In this document: piece by piece, positions 34,201 to 44,902 of the stretch
How positions within the stretch are numbered: the first letter of the stretch is position 1
How the letters are laid out: each line of letters begins with the position of its first letter
Origin: Cryptomeria japonica
Lineage: Eukaryota; Streptophyta; Pinopsida; Cupressales; Cupressaceae
Length of the DNA: 64,000 nt
Assembly: GCF_030272615.1 (NCBI RefSeq)
Contig: NC_081406.1
Coordinates: 185,229,770 to 185,293,769, forward strand
Direction of reading: 5' to 3'
Made by a program: the position numbers and the translations under genes
Notes under the pieces: model-generated
Databases searched by the model: none
Told to the model about the DNA's origin: nothing
The model's input: the letters and a program-made list of their open reading frames with translations, nothing else

Positions 34201-34612
34201 GAACAAGGGAGAGATGGACACTCTTTTACCGAAACTCAGTGAAATTATTTTTCACTTTAAGAAGCTATACAAGGATACATGCAAAATGGATGTATTAAAA
34301 GAAGATCTTGACAAAGAAATCAGAAAGACATGGGATAAGATTAACAATATTGTTGACAATCTGATTGGGACATCAGATTCATTTTTGGAATTAGAAAAGA
34401 AAATTGCAAAGAAAGAAGAGAAAATCAGGAAACTGGAAAATGAAAAACAAAGAATAAAGGACAAAGAAAAGGACTTAAAATACCGACTTAGTCCAAGATT
34501 AGAGTATCTTATTTCTTTAAGAAAAGAAATATCCGAGGCTCTGGTTCCCAAACTAAAGACACCAGATGAGAAAAATGCACATACTCACTGGTATAGTGCA
34601 GAGAACCCATGA
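31247..34612 (+). pseudogene. Element C2 ORF2, about 1,121-residue protein of unknown function
   Basis: A single reading frame of 1,122 codons from ATG 31247 to TGA 34610, interrupted only by eight in-frame stops (32438, 32654, 33167, 33242, 33320, 33404, 33734, 33896). The first 397 residues are fully open. Regions: N-terminal globular domain (1-370; IANPTIVEVIKCPRPVFQLV, RFGNLLVCLMLYISKQVP); basic stretch like a nuclear localisation signal (about 470-500, TPKKNKLTPKKKSK); helical block (500-590; ENSVILHIDIFKNFLMQVVD); Pro/Thr/Glu-rich low-complexity middle (680-880); C-terminal helical and coiled-coil part (890-1121; VLLDSIKKITNC, YKAIDDTIPILK). I know no family that matches with confidence. 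A distant similarity of the N-terminal block to plant transposon-associated domains of unknown function is only an impression. Confidence 0.85.
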
Positions 34613-34903
34613 GGCTATAAAAGACAGTAAAACATTCAACAACAACATCAATTCAATTTTGACGGATATTTTTTCAGAGTTTAACCCACCAGTTACAAGA
34701 AACCAAGAAGGACTCCACTGATAGTGAATGACAACCTTTGTCATTGATGTCAAAGGGGGAGTAGAGGCTATGAGAAAAATGATCAGCAAATGGCTCATCA
34801 GTTCAGGGGGAGCTCATTTTTTTTTTTTGGTAAGACAATTCTAGCAGACTCATTTTTGGATGACACTTTTTGGATTTTTCTCATGAGTGTTGCCATCAAT
34901 ACC

Positions 34904-34915
34904 AAAGGGGGAGAT
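34904..34915 (+). other. Polypurine tract of C2
   Basis: AAAGGGGGAGAT immediately before the 3' LTR start TGTTGGCAAATG; identical to the tract of C1. Confidence 0.93.
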
Positions 34916-35675
34916 TGTTGGCAAATGCACACTCCAATGAGAAATTGTAAGTGATTGAAGGTTTTTTCATTGATGGCAATCCTACAATCATATGATACCG
35001 GCAAGACAATATACCAGCATCAACAATGATAGACTCTACACCGGCACACATGACACCAGCAAACAAAGGAAGGATATTGGCACCCTGGCCGACATGAATT
35101 TTGTTTATAATATATTTTGTAATTAATTGTAAAAGCATTGTAAGCTGACATGGCAAGTTGTAATATGACTCATATATGTATTAGATCATTGTAGAACATT
35201 TAGTAAGAAAATGATAGGCGAAATTATGCAGACCTAATATGCAAATTTTAGGTTAAGGGTTTATGTATGCAATAGAGCTAAAACCGACATTGGATCTGGC
35301 ATAGCAGATGCTATTTTAAAGTAGTACAAGACATTGGATTTGTATAACCCATTTTGTAAGTCAATGTGACTTCTTATTTTGTAGTTGAGCAATGAGCTCT
35401 AGGCACTTGGCCTTCCTACATGTGCAGGCCCCTATTGTAAGAGTAATATTCTCTTATTGGCCAGTAAGTGAATATTGTGGGTCACAAATCCCACTGAGGT
35501 TTTTCCCACACTAGGTTTCCTCATTAAACTACTATGTTATGGTGTTCTTTTCATGTGGTTGTTGTTATCTTTGTTTACTACATTATTTTTGGTTAGATCA
35601 AGTAAACTCTTCAACTGGTTAGATACTGATTCACCCCTCCCCCCCCCCCTCTCAGTATCTTTGGGAATCCTAACA
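34916..35675 (+). repeat. Element C2 3' LTR (760 bp)
   Basis: TGTTGGCAAATGCACAC to GGAATCCTAACA. It matches the 5' LTR with scattered C/T and G/A differences and a small insertion before the hairpin. Hairpin AGATACTGA...TCAGTATCT at 35621-35629 with 35652-35660. Confidence 0.94.
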
Positions 35676-35683
35676 ACAACAAC

Positions 35684-38600
35684 ATGGTGACCAATGCAGA
35701 GTTGGCTAGGAAAGTGGATGATCAAGAGGAGGAGAATAGACTCCTAAAAGAGAAATTGATTAAATTGGAGAGCAAGCTTGGTGCAATAGAAACCAAGGCT
35801 AATGAAGTGCTGGTAAAGGTGGAAGGAGTAGAAGGGAAGGGTAAAGAAGTGTCAGAGATAGACAAGAAACCTAAACCTGATCCTATGCTAGAGCAAGAAC
35901 CTTGTTTGAAGGCATTGAAGGCCTTGAGTGGTAAATCACTAGAAGGATTACCATTATTCACTTGTAAGATTGAGGCATAAGTGGTCCTAGAATGGATAGA
36001 AGGTATGGAGAACCACTTTGAATGTGAAGGCATAACTGAAGCATAGAGAGTCAAGGTAGCCAATTCAAGGATGAGAAGAGCTTCCCTCACATGGTGGAAA
36101 TTTGTACAAGATGAGAGGAAGAAAATGGGCAAAGCACCCATCTCTTCTTGGAAAGGGATGCTAGTCGAAATCAAAGAAATCTATCTCCATGATGGCTATG
36201 AAGTGCAAATTCATAGGAAGAGGCAAAACTGAAGACAAAAGGATCTTGATGTCAGTAGCTATATGGAGGAGTTTCACAAAATTAGCCTTAGATCCCATGC
36301 GGTGGAAGAAGAGAGTCTCAAGGTTGCTAGGTACCTAAATGGTCTACGGTGGAACATCCAAGAAAAAATCAGTCTAATGAGCCCAAAAATAGTCCAAAAA
36401 ACCTTTCAACTTGCCCTTAAGGTGGAGGAAAAACTAAAAAGAAGACATGACTCAAGCAACAATAGGGGCAGAGGGAGAGGAAAAGACAATAGAGGCCATA
36501 GAGGAGGCTTTGATGGAAGAATTTTTGAACAAAGACCACAAGGAGAGTCTAAACTCACTGAGTAGCAAGATAGTGGCAGAAGTAGAGGAGGATTCAATAG
36601 AGGAAGGGGATCAAAAAATGGTTCCAGAGGAAGATCTAGTGGACAAGGTAGAGGTTCCTCATACTTTGCAATAATGAAGTGTTACCATTGTAACCAACTT
36701 GGTCATTCAACATATAGGTGTCCAGAGAAGGGATCATCATCACATGGTGGTGAAAGAAGAGTGAGTTATCTCCAAGAAGAGTCTTCAAGCAGCAAGACTT
36801 TAGAGGTTGCCTTAGAGTCAAAAGTGAGTGACAACTTGATGATAAGGAGAACTTTGATCAAAGAACCAGTCAAAGAAGAGCCTAGCCAAAGAAGGTCCTT
36901 ATATAGGATCAAATGCAAGATTATGGACAAAGTGTGCAAAGTGATTATTGATTCAGGGTCTACAGACAACATTATGTCAGAAGAGGCAATGAGAAATCTC
37001 AAATTGAAAAGGATACCTCACAACAATCCTTATAGAGTCACTTGGTTGAAAAAAGGTCAACATTTTCTTGTTAATGAGCAAGCAAGGGTGAACTTTACCA
37101 TTGGAAGGTATAAGGATAAGGTGTTATGCGATGTCTTACCCATGGATGCATGCCATCTTATTTTAGGAAGACCATGGCAATTTGATAGACAAGTTATCCA
37201 TGATGGAGCCAAGAATGCATACTCATTCAAGAAAGATGGAGTCACATTCAAGATTCAGTCTATCCTTGAGGAAGGTGAAAAAAGGGTAGCAGGTCCTAAT
37301 GTTCTTTTGGTGAGTTAAAAATAGTTCTTAAAGACACTTGAGGAAGGTGAAGGTATATGGTTTGTACTTGTGATGAAGCCCAAAGAAGAAGACAAGAAAG
37401 AGTAGCAAGATTTTCCATTAGAGGTGCAGTATTTGTTGAAGAAATTCAAAGGCATAGAAAGTGAAGGACAACCAGCCACCTTACCTCCTAAAAGAACCAT
37501 AAGTCATCAAATAGACTTCATTCCCGGAGCATCCTTGCCTAATAAGGCAGCCTACAAAATGACTCCTCAACAAAATGTTGAAATTGCCAAGCAAATCCAA
37601 GAGCTCTTAGACCAAGGCCTAATTAGGAAAAGTATTAGCCCTTGTGCTATCCCTACCATGTTGGCACCAGAAAAAGGTGGTACTTTGAGATTGTGTACTG
37701 ATTCTAGAGCCATAAATAGGATCACCATCAGATATAGGTTCCCTATTCATAGAATAGAAGACCTAACGGATTTTTTAGGGGAAGCCAAGTACTTTACCAA
37801 GATTGACCTTAAGAGTGGCTATCATCAAATTAGGATTAAGGAGGGTGATGAATGGAAAACTGCATTCAAGACTATTGAGGGTCTTTATGAGTGGCCTATA
37901 ATGCCATTTGGCTTATCCAATGCTCCAAGAACCTTCATGAGACTCATGAATGAAGTGATTAAGGACTTCATAGGTAAATTTGTGGTAGTGTATCTTGATG
38001 ATATTCTCAGTTTTCGTAAAGATAGAGAAGATCACATTAATCATTTGCAAGATGTACTACAAAGATTGTATGATGAAAAGCTAACCATGAATTTGGATAA
38101 GTGTGAGTTTTTCAAGTAGGAGTTGGTTTACCTTGGGTTTGTGTTGTCTCAAAAAAACCTTAAGATGGATCCAAGCAAGGTTGAAGCCATTGTAAATTGG
38201 CCTACTCCTAAGACAACAACATAGGTGAGAAGCTTCCATGGACTAGCCTAGTACTATAGGAAGTTCATTAGGAAGTTCAGTGCTATATTTGCACCCATGT
38301 TAGAGACTATTAGAGGTGGAGTAAAGGAAAATTTTAGGTGGGGTGAAGAAGAAAACAAAGGTTTTGAAACCTTAAAGGAGAAGATAGCTACCCAACCGGT
38401 ACTAGTGTTTCCTAGTTTTGAGAAACTTTTCATTGTAGAATATGATGCAAGCAATGTTGCAGTAGGTGTTGTCCTAAGCCAAGAAGAAAGAATAGTAGCT
38501 TTCCTTAGTGAGAAGCTCAATTATACCAAGAAGAAATACTCTTCATATGATCTTGAGTTGTATGCTTTAGTGCAGGCATTGAGGAAGTGGAGACACTATC

Positions 38601-40288
38601 TCCTTCCTAAAGAATTTGTGGTCTATACAGAAAACCAAGCATTGAGTTTCCTAAACTCACAAGATAAACTCATTAGTAAACACATAAAATGGGTGGAGTA
38701 TATGCAGGCCTATACATTCACCATTAAGCACAAGAAAGGGTAGTTAAACTAGGTAGCTAATGCATTGAGTAGAAGACTTTTTACAATCCAAGAAATCCAA
38801 TTGAGAAGCATAGGTGTGGACAGTTTTAGAGACTTGTACCTGAAGGATGAAGACTTCTCAAATGCCTACAAGGTATGTAAGGAGTACTAAAATCATTTCC
38901 ATAGTGAGTATTCTGATTTCACTCTGCAAGATGGACTATTGTTCAAAGGTGTGCAACTTTGTGTGCCTAGAGGCTCAATGAGAGAAAACATTATTCAAGA
39001 GAAGCATAATGGCAGCCTTAGTGGACATTTTGGAGTCAATAAGACTCAAGAGTTGGTTCAAAGATACTATTATTGGCCAAAGATGAATCAAGATGTGAAG
39101 AAATATGTAGAGACTTGCATAGTTTACCAAAATGACAAGGGTACTTCAACAAATGCCGGTTTATACCAACCTCTTCCCATACCAAATAGACCTTGGGAAT
39201 GCATTAGCATGGACTTTTTAGTAGGCTTGCCAAGGACAAAATAGGGATATGACAACATTTATGTGATTGTGGAAAAATTTAGCAAAATGGCTCACTTTGT
39301 GCCTTTCAAGACTACTCATGATGAATGCCAAATTGGTCAATTGTTCTTCAAAGAGGTAGTTAGGATACATGGTTTACCCATGAGTATTGTTTCAGATAGG
39401 GACCCAATGTTTATGAGTCATTTTTTGAAGAAACTATGGCAGAAGCTTGGCACCAACCTCTCTTTTGGATCAACCTACCATCCTAAAATAGATGGGCTGA
39501 CCAAAGTGGTGAATAGTAGCTTGGGAAACTTGTTAAGGTGCCTTACTAAGGAATATGGAAAAACATGGGATCAAGTACTCTCACAAGGTGAATATTCATA
39601 CAATGACACCATAAATAGGACTACCGGCAAGAGCCCTTTTGAAGTGATCTATGGGGTGAACCAAAGAGGAATTTTGGAGTTGAGAGACTTAGGAAGTGCA
39701 GCAACAAGAAGTGAATATGTAGAGGACTTTTCTCAATCAATGAAGGAAGTCCATTATTAATTTAGACAAGCATTAATGGAGAACACAAACAAGGTCAAGA
39801 AAAAACTTGATATAAAGAGGAAGAACCTCCAATTTCAAGTAGGAGATCTTGTCATGGTACACTTGAATAAAGCAAGGCTACAACAAGGAGTGCCAAACAA
39901 ATTAAAATTGAGGAGGATAGGTCCATGTGCCATTCTAGCCAAGTATGGAGAAAATGCCTACAAGGTGGATCTATCTAGTGACATAGGCTTGTCACCGATT
40001 TTCAATATAGCAGACTTAGTTGCATATAAAGGACTAGTTCAAGGTTCAGATTGCCATCCCTTAGAGGTTTTAGTTGATGTGAACAACCTTTAGTTACCAT
40101 CCAAATCAAATCCAAAGGTCGTGAAGGTGTTGAGTTCAAGGATTGCCAAGAAGACAAGACATCAAGTCTATTGGGAGTACCTCATCAAATGGTGGGGTAT
40201 AGATGATACTAAAGCTGCATTGGTGATGGAGACATAATTTTAGAAGCTTGGAATTGATTAGAATCTGATTCCCAAGGAGGTGACATAA
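35684..40288 (+). pseudogene. Element G gag-pol, one 1,535-codon frame broken only by stops
   Basis: ATG 35684 to TAA 40286 in one frame with about 18 nonsense codons and no frameshift. Order: Gag with an N-terminal coiled coil (35684-36600), a Gly/Arg/Ser-rich linker, CCHC knuckle CYHCNQLGHSTYRC (36677), protease VIIDSGSTDNIMS (36940) with LILGRPW (37157), RT (37480-38160; FTKIDLKSGYHQI, VVVYLDDIL), RNase H (38330-38740; VEYDASNVAVGVVL), integrase zinc domain (39007-39135), catalytic core (SMDFLVGLP 39209, SDRDPMF 39392) and a chromodomain-like tail (HQVYWEYLIKWWGIDD, 40159). Two damaged catalytic sites: the last zinc Cys is Tyr, and the DDE glutamate is Lys (AAA 39503). Most stops fall where relatives carry Gln. 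Confidence 0.93.
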
Positions 40289-40308
40289 TCTTCTTTTGTT
40301 TGGGAGAA

Positions 40309-41944
40309 TGGTGCAGGAACACCTAGGACTTCGGCAATTTAACTTTCACAATTTTGGCTTGTACTAACCATAGATAATTTAGTGGTGAATAAGGACTCTA
40401 GGAGGGTCCAAGAGTGAGTATTTTGTGTCAATGTAGCCCTAGGTTGAGTTCAATTTATTTAGGTTTGCATTTTTGTGTAAATAGTGAGTTTGAGTAGGTA
40501 TTTGGCCTTTTGTTGGTCAAAAGTATCAATAATTGGCAAAACCATTAGAGAGTGTTAAATAGGTCTTATAAATGTTATAAAATTCATTTATGATGATTTT
40601 TAACAGGTATTATAAGTTGGAGAGACCAAAAAGTGCAAAAGTACAAAGTTGCAAAAAGTTGTCATGATAACTTTTGAAAGTTGTCATGACAACTTTTGTC
40701 CTGAAATTGGATAGCGGTGGAGTTAGGGAATTCCCAACACCATGGAAGGACTCCACATGTTGGAAATCTATATAAACCCTCTCTTGCATTTTTACTAATG
40801 TTGATGAAGTGTGTTTTGTAAGTCTAACAACTGGAACTACTCATTTTCAGTCTTGTGGACAACATTTTGGCTTGTTTTACTAAATTTTGCAATAGAATAT
40901 GGATTGAATCCATTGATCCAGGAATGGATTGAGTTATTCTTGTGTTTTTTTGTACTGTTGGCTCATTTTAGAGCTTTGTAGATACTATACATAGGTTTTT
41001 TCTTGTTCAAGTTTGTAAGCAACCAGTTTTGGCTTGTAATTAGAAATTATCTTGTAAATATGGTTACCCCATGAGCTCCACACGTGCTGCCATCACAGAT
41101 TGTTGGAACATCATGGGAAACCATCTGTATAGTGTACATATATAGGTTCAAGTTTTGGAGAGGACATTTGATGTGATTTTCACCTTATTCTAGGCGAGTC
41201 CAAGAGCAACCTAGTTAGAGGAAATAAGGTGAAAATGGAGTGTTTAGTGCAGGGGTGTGTGCCAAATCACCATTTCAGATTTTGGAGAGTTTCATGGAGT
41301 TGGGGAAGACTTTTCCATGCAATCAAAATATTTGACAAAGCCTTTTGATAGCAAAACCCCAATTTGTTCATTCACTGACGGTTAAAGGCCTTGTAAACAC
41401 TTCAAAAACCTCATTTTGGGGTTCATACATTGTACGGTGAAAGATGGGGCCAAAACCAAAAAAATCCTTAAGGGATAGGTGTATCTTTGAAGAAAATGAA
41501 AACTTATTTGGGGGTCCTTTGAATCATTTTCACCCAAGCCTTAGAAAACCGGATTTGGAGGCCTAATTAGGCCTAATTCCTTGTAGCCCTTTTCTAGGCA
41601 AGAATTTGAGATTGGTAAGAAACCTATTGACTGCAAGACAATAATGGACTTCAAATTCATACAAAAAATGTTATTAGACACCTCTACAACATCTCACAAT
41701 TATAGGAGGTCATTTTGACAACTTGAAGCCAAGAAGCCATAATTGAGTACCTAAGAAGCATAGTGAATTGGTAGGGTTCCTAGTTAAGACACTTGAAGAA
41801 AACACCTTAGAAAGAATAAGAATCAAGCCCTAGAAGAGATTGAGAAGTACTTGAAGGTCTAGAGAGAAACTAGGCCTGGTGATTTGGTGCAATTTAGCAA
41901 CACTAGCTAGGTGAAGTGTTGAGTAAACTAGATAAACCCCATCA
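40309..41944 (+). repeat. Element G 3' LTR (1,636 bp)
   Basis: TGGTGCAGGAACACC to AAACCCCATCA, preceded by the purine run TTTGGGAGAA (40299-40308), the likely polypurine tract. It is uninterrupted and serves as reference for the 5' LTR. TATA box at 40769-40776. GCAAG (41945-41949) completes the target duplication. Confidence 0.94.
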
Positions 41945-43060
41945 GCAAGCCCGCTAGGAGCATCAAAATTTGTACAGAATTCAGAGGCCTTAACAAAGCA
42001 TTCCCAAAGGATGATTTTCCTTTGACAAAAATAGGCATGATCATGTATCTCATAGAAGGACATGAAATTCTCTCCCTAATGGACAAATTCTCAGGGTATA
42101 ATCAAATCAAAATTGCAAAATAATATCAACACAAGACCACATTTACAACTCCTTGGGGTACCTTTTTCTATCAATTCATGCCTTTTGGTCTCAAGAACAT
42201 AGGAGAAATGTATCAGAGAAAAATGAAAACTATATTTCATGAGCTTCTACACAACATCATGGAATATTATGTGGATGATCTCCTAGGTAAGTCTAAAAAC
42301 AAAGATGAGCACATTCGAGTCTGAAGTAAGATCTTTGAGAGAATTAAGAAATACAAGTTGTGCCTCAATCCTAAGAAATGTATCTTTGGGGTTACATTAG
42401 GAAAAATCCTAGGATTTATTGTCTCTTCTAGAGGCATAGAAGTGAACCTGACAAAAGTGAAAGCAATAATGGAAATGCCTCCTCCAAAGACACTTAGATA
42501 GCTATGCATTCGTCAAGGGAAACTTCAATCAATATACAAAATCATTGCATAGCTAGCAGACAAGTGTCACCCATTCATCCACCTCCTACACAAGGATGCC
42601 AAATTTAAATGGGATTGTTTATGTGATAAGGCCTTTGATAAATTGAAAGAATACCAGGTCTCCCCTCCAATTCTCATGCCACCAAACCTAGGAAAACCTC
42701 TCCTTTTGTATATATTAGCAACTGCATTGGCACAAGAGGGATTGTTAGCAAAAATAGATGATAAAGGAAAAGAGCATGCAATATATTACATTAGTCACAC
42801 TCTCATAGGATATGAACTTAACTATACTCCTATAGAAAGAGCTTTCCTTGTGCTTGTTTTTAGCACACAAAAAATTGTGGCACTACATGCTTAATAACAA
42901 GACCAAGTTGATAGAAAAGATTGATCCTCTTAAATACTTGTTATCTAAAGTCACTCTCATTGGACGCCCCACAAAATGGGTCATGTTCTTGAGTGAATTT
43001 GGCATTGAGTATCTAGACTAGAAAATAGTCAAAGGAAAATTCATAGGTAATCAACTGGTT
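41945..43060 (+). pseudogene. D2 reverse transcriptase and RNase H (continued)
   Basis: After the G insertion the RT reads ICTEFRGLNKAFPKDDFPL (41969-42025), LMDKFSGYNQIKIAK (42078), FMPFGLKNIGEMYQRKM (42176), MEYYVDDLLGKS (42259, catalytic YVDD) and LNPKKCIFGVTLGKILGFI (42366). RNase H follows: LLHKDAKFKW (42587), the open stretch LLLYILATALAQEGLLAK (42703-42756) and NYTPIERAFLVLV. Stops and at least one frameshift (near 42893) are present. It is colinear with D3 59950-59000. Unlike D3, the RT-to-RNase H tether (PPPKTLR, 42480) is kept here. Confidence 0.87.
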
Positions 43061-43119
43061 GATGCTCCTCTACAAGGTGACCACCCCCTTATCATAGAGT
43101 TACCTAATGACTCCATCAT

Positions 43120-43600
43120 GACTATGACCACATCTTAAAAATGGTAGATATACTTTGATGGCTCTTGTACACAAAATGGATTGGGGGCAAGCATCTTGTT
43201 AATAACACCTCAAGGAGACCACATCCCTAAGGCCTACAAGGTAGCCTTCGCAAGTACCAACAACATAGCAAAGTAGGAAGCTTCAATAATTGGGTTCCAT
43301 CTAGATATACAATGGAAGATCACAAAATTACAAGTGTATGTTCATTCTCAACTTGTCATTAAATAGGTAAATGATCAATATCAAACAAAGGATGACAAGT
43401 TACTTCCTTATCACAACATGGTCAAAGATCTCAAACAACATTTAACTCTCACTCAATTTGATAAAATTCCTAGGAGAAATAACAAAGTTGCTGATGCCAT
43501 GGCTACAATTGGCTCCCTCTTGAAGATGCCAATAAAGAGTCAGAAGTGTGAGTTCTTGGTTGAGAAACTCCTAGCACTGGTGTATGATGTCCCCAAATAA
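43120..43600 (+). pseudogene. D2 additional (archaeal-type) RNase H
   Basis: YFDGSCTQNGLGASILL (43150) and FDKIPRRNNKVADAMATIGS (43460-43515) match the second RNase H of D3 and carry the typical first Asp and the terminal N-x-x-A-D-A pattern. A dual RNase H separated from the first by a short linker and followed by integrase marks Tat-lineage elements. Stops near 43277 and 43366. Confidence 0.8.
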
Positions 43601-44902
43601 GAAAAGGTGTGTTCTCATTGGTCCTAATTCCCCTTGGTACCAATAAAATTTTGCCTACCTACAAGACAACATTCCCCTCATCTCACTAAAACCTAGAAAA
43701 AAACCTTCATCCACTGATCCCCCTGATATATTATCCTTGATGATACCCTTTTTTGAAGCCACTTTGATGGATCCCTCCTTAGGTGTTTAGACAAAGAGGA
43801 GACTGAATGGGCGCTACGTAAAGTGCACAAATATATTTGTGAAGAACACTCAAGTGACATAAATTTGGCTAAGAAGCTCTTGTGCACAGGATACTTTTGA
43901 CCTACAATGGAAGAAGATGCATATCACTATGTGAAGAAATGTATCCCTTGTTAGAAACAAGGTGACAAGATTCATGCACCCTCTTAGGATTTGTAGTCGT
44001 TTATCACACCTTAGCCCTTCTCCTAGTGGGGCCTCAATCTCATAAGGAAAATCCACCCCGCCTCATCCAATGGTAATAAATTCATAAAAACTGCTACAAA
44101 ATACTTCACCAAGTGGGTAGAAGCCATACCACTTACTTTTACCATTTGCAAACAAATTTCCAAGTTTATCCTAAACTACCTCATCTGCCACTATGGAATT
44201 CCTAAGGTAATCATAACAAATAATAGCAGACCTTTAAAAATCAAGATGTTAAGGAATTATGCTAGATTTTCTTCCTTAAAAAAAAGTTTTCCATCCAACA
44301 CCTCTTTTTCACCCCATATTACCCACAAGGTAATGGTCAAGCTGAGGCTTCAAATAAAACCCTTATTAAAATCATAAAGAAAATAATCAATGAAGTTGGT
44401 CGTGATTGGTACTTGCAACTCCATCTCGCTCTTTGGGCCTCCTACACAAGCATTCACACTCCCAAAGGAGCTACCCCATAATCTCTAGTCTTCGGTTCCG
44501 AACCCATCCTCACCTTGAGATCAAGATACCTTCACTATAAGTATCATTGCAAAACATTCTACCTAATGACGAATATAGAGTGACCAGATTGCAAGAGCTA
44601 GAATTCTTGGACGAAAAGTGTCTAAATGCCTTTAATCATGTTTGAGTATATCAGAACCGCCTATGGTTAAGTTACAAAAAGAAAGTCAAAACCTATGAAT
44701 TTGACATTAGTAACCCAGTACTTATAGAAAATCAGAAGAATCTCCAAGATTGAGAAAAGAAAGGCAAGTTTAAGCCTAATTGGCTTGGACCTTATGTGAT
44801 CACTACAAAGTATGGATTGGGAGCCTATCAGTTGGATACCCCTTAAGAAGATCATCTTGATGATCCCATGAACATCATGCATCTAAAGAAATTATATGCC
44901 TA
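43601..44902 (+). pseudogene. D2 integrase, decayed, catalytic aspartates changed
   Basis: Readable blocks in shifting frames: zinc-domain HKYICEEHSSDINLAKKLL (43828) with CIPC reduced to a single Cys pair followed by a stop (43940), WGLNLIRKIHPASSNGNKF (44027), YFTKWVEAIPLTF (44105), IITNNSRPL (44211) and NGQAEASNK in another frame (44333). In D3 the corresponding residues are GLDLVG and TDNG. Both DDE aspartates here are Asn (AAT 44036 and AAT 44219), each one G-to-A away. The end near 44900 aligns with the D3 sequence NNMHLKWF. Confidence 0.8.

Larger units (their letters stand above)
29023..35675 (+). mobile_element. Element C2: full-length polymerase-less LTR element
   Basis: 6,653 bp between imperfect target duplications ACAAT (29018-29022) and ACAAC (35676-35680). 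Layout: 5' LTR, primer site, ORF1 (29828-30940), ORF2 (31247-34612), polypurine tract, 3' LTR. Both ORFs are uninterrupted by frameshifts. No pol domain is visible in any frame. It lies 3 bases past the duplication upstream of the G gag ATG (35684), so it separated the G promoter from its gene. The LTR pair differs mostly by C/T and G/A transitions, indicating an old insertion. It is colinear with C1 in the opposite orientation. Confidence 0.93.
26506..41944 (+). mobile_element. Element G: chromodomain Ty3/gypsy element with two nested insertions
   Basis: It is bounded by GCAAG duplications (26501-26505 and 41945-41949) and LTR termini TGGTGCAGG...CCCCATCA. Order: 5' LTR, iMet primer site, gag-pol, polypurine run, 3' LTR (40309-41944). 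Order of domains (gag, PR, RT, RNase H, INT, chromodomain-like tail) is that of chromoviruses. Insertions are a solo C-type LTR in the 5' LTR and the full C2 element just upstream of the gag ATG. Without them it is about 8 kb. No frameshift occurs in gag-pol, only stops. Confidence 0.93.

Noticed and set aside
33319-34221. Open frame of about 300 codons on the minus strand
   Set aside because: It is antisense to element C2 ORF2; the Ser/Val/Phe-rich composition is the reverse complement of the Lys/Glu/Thr-rich coding strand, and no equivalent is conserved in C1.
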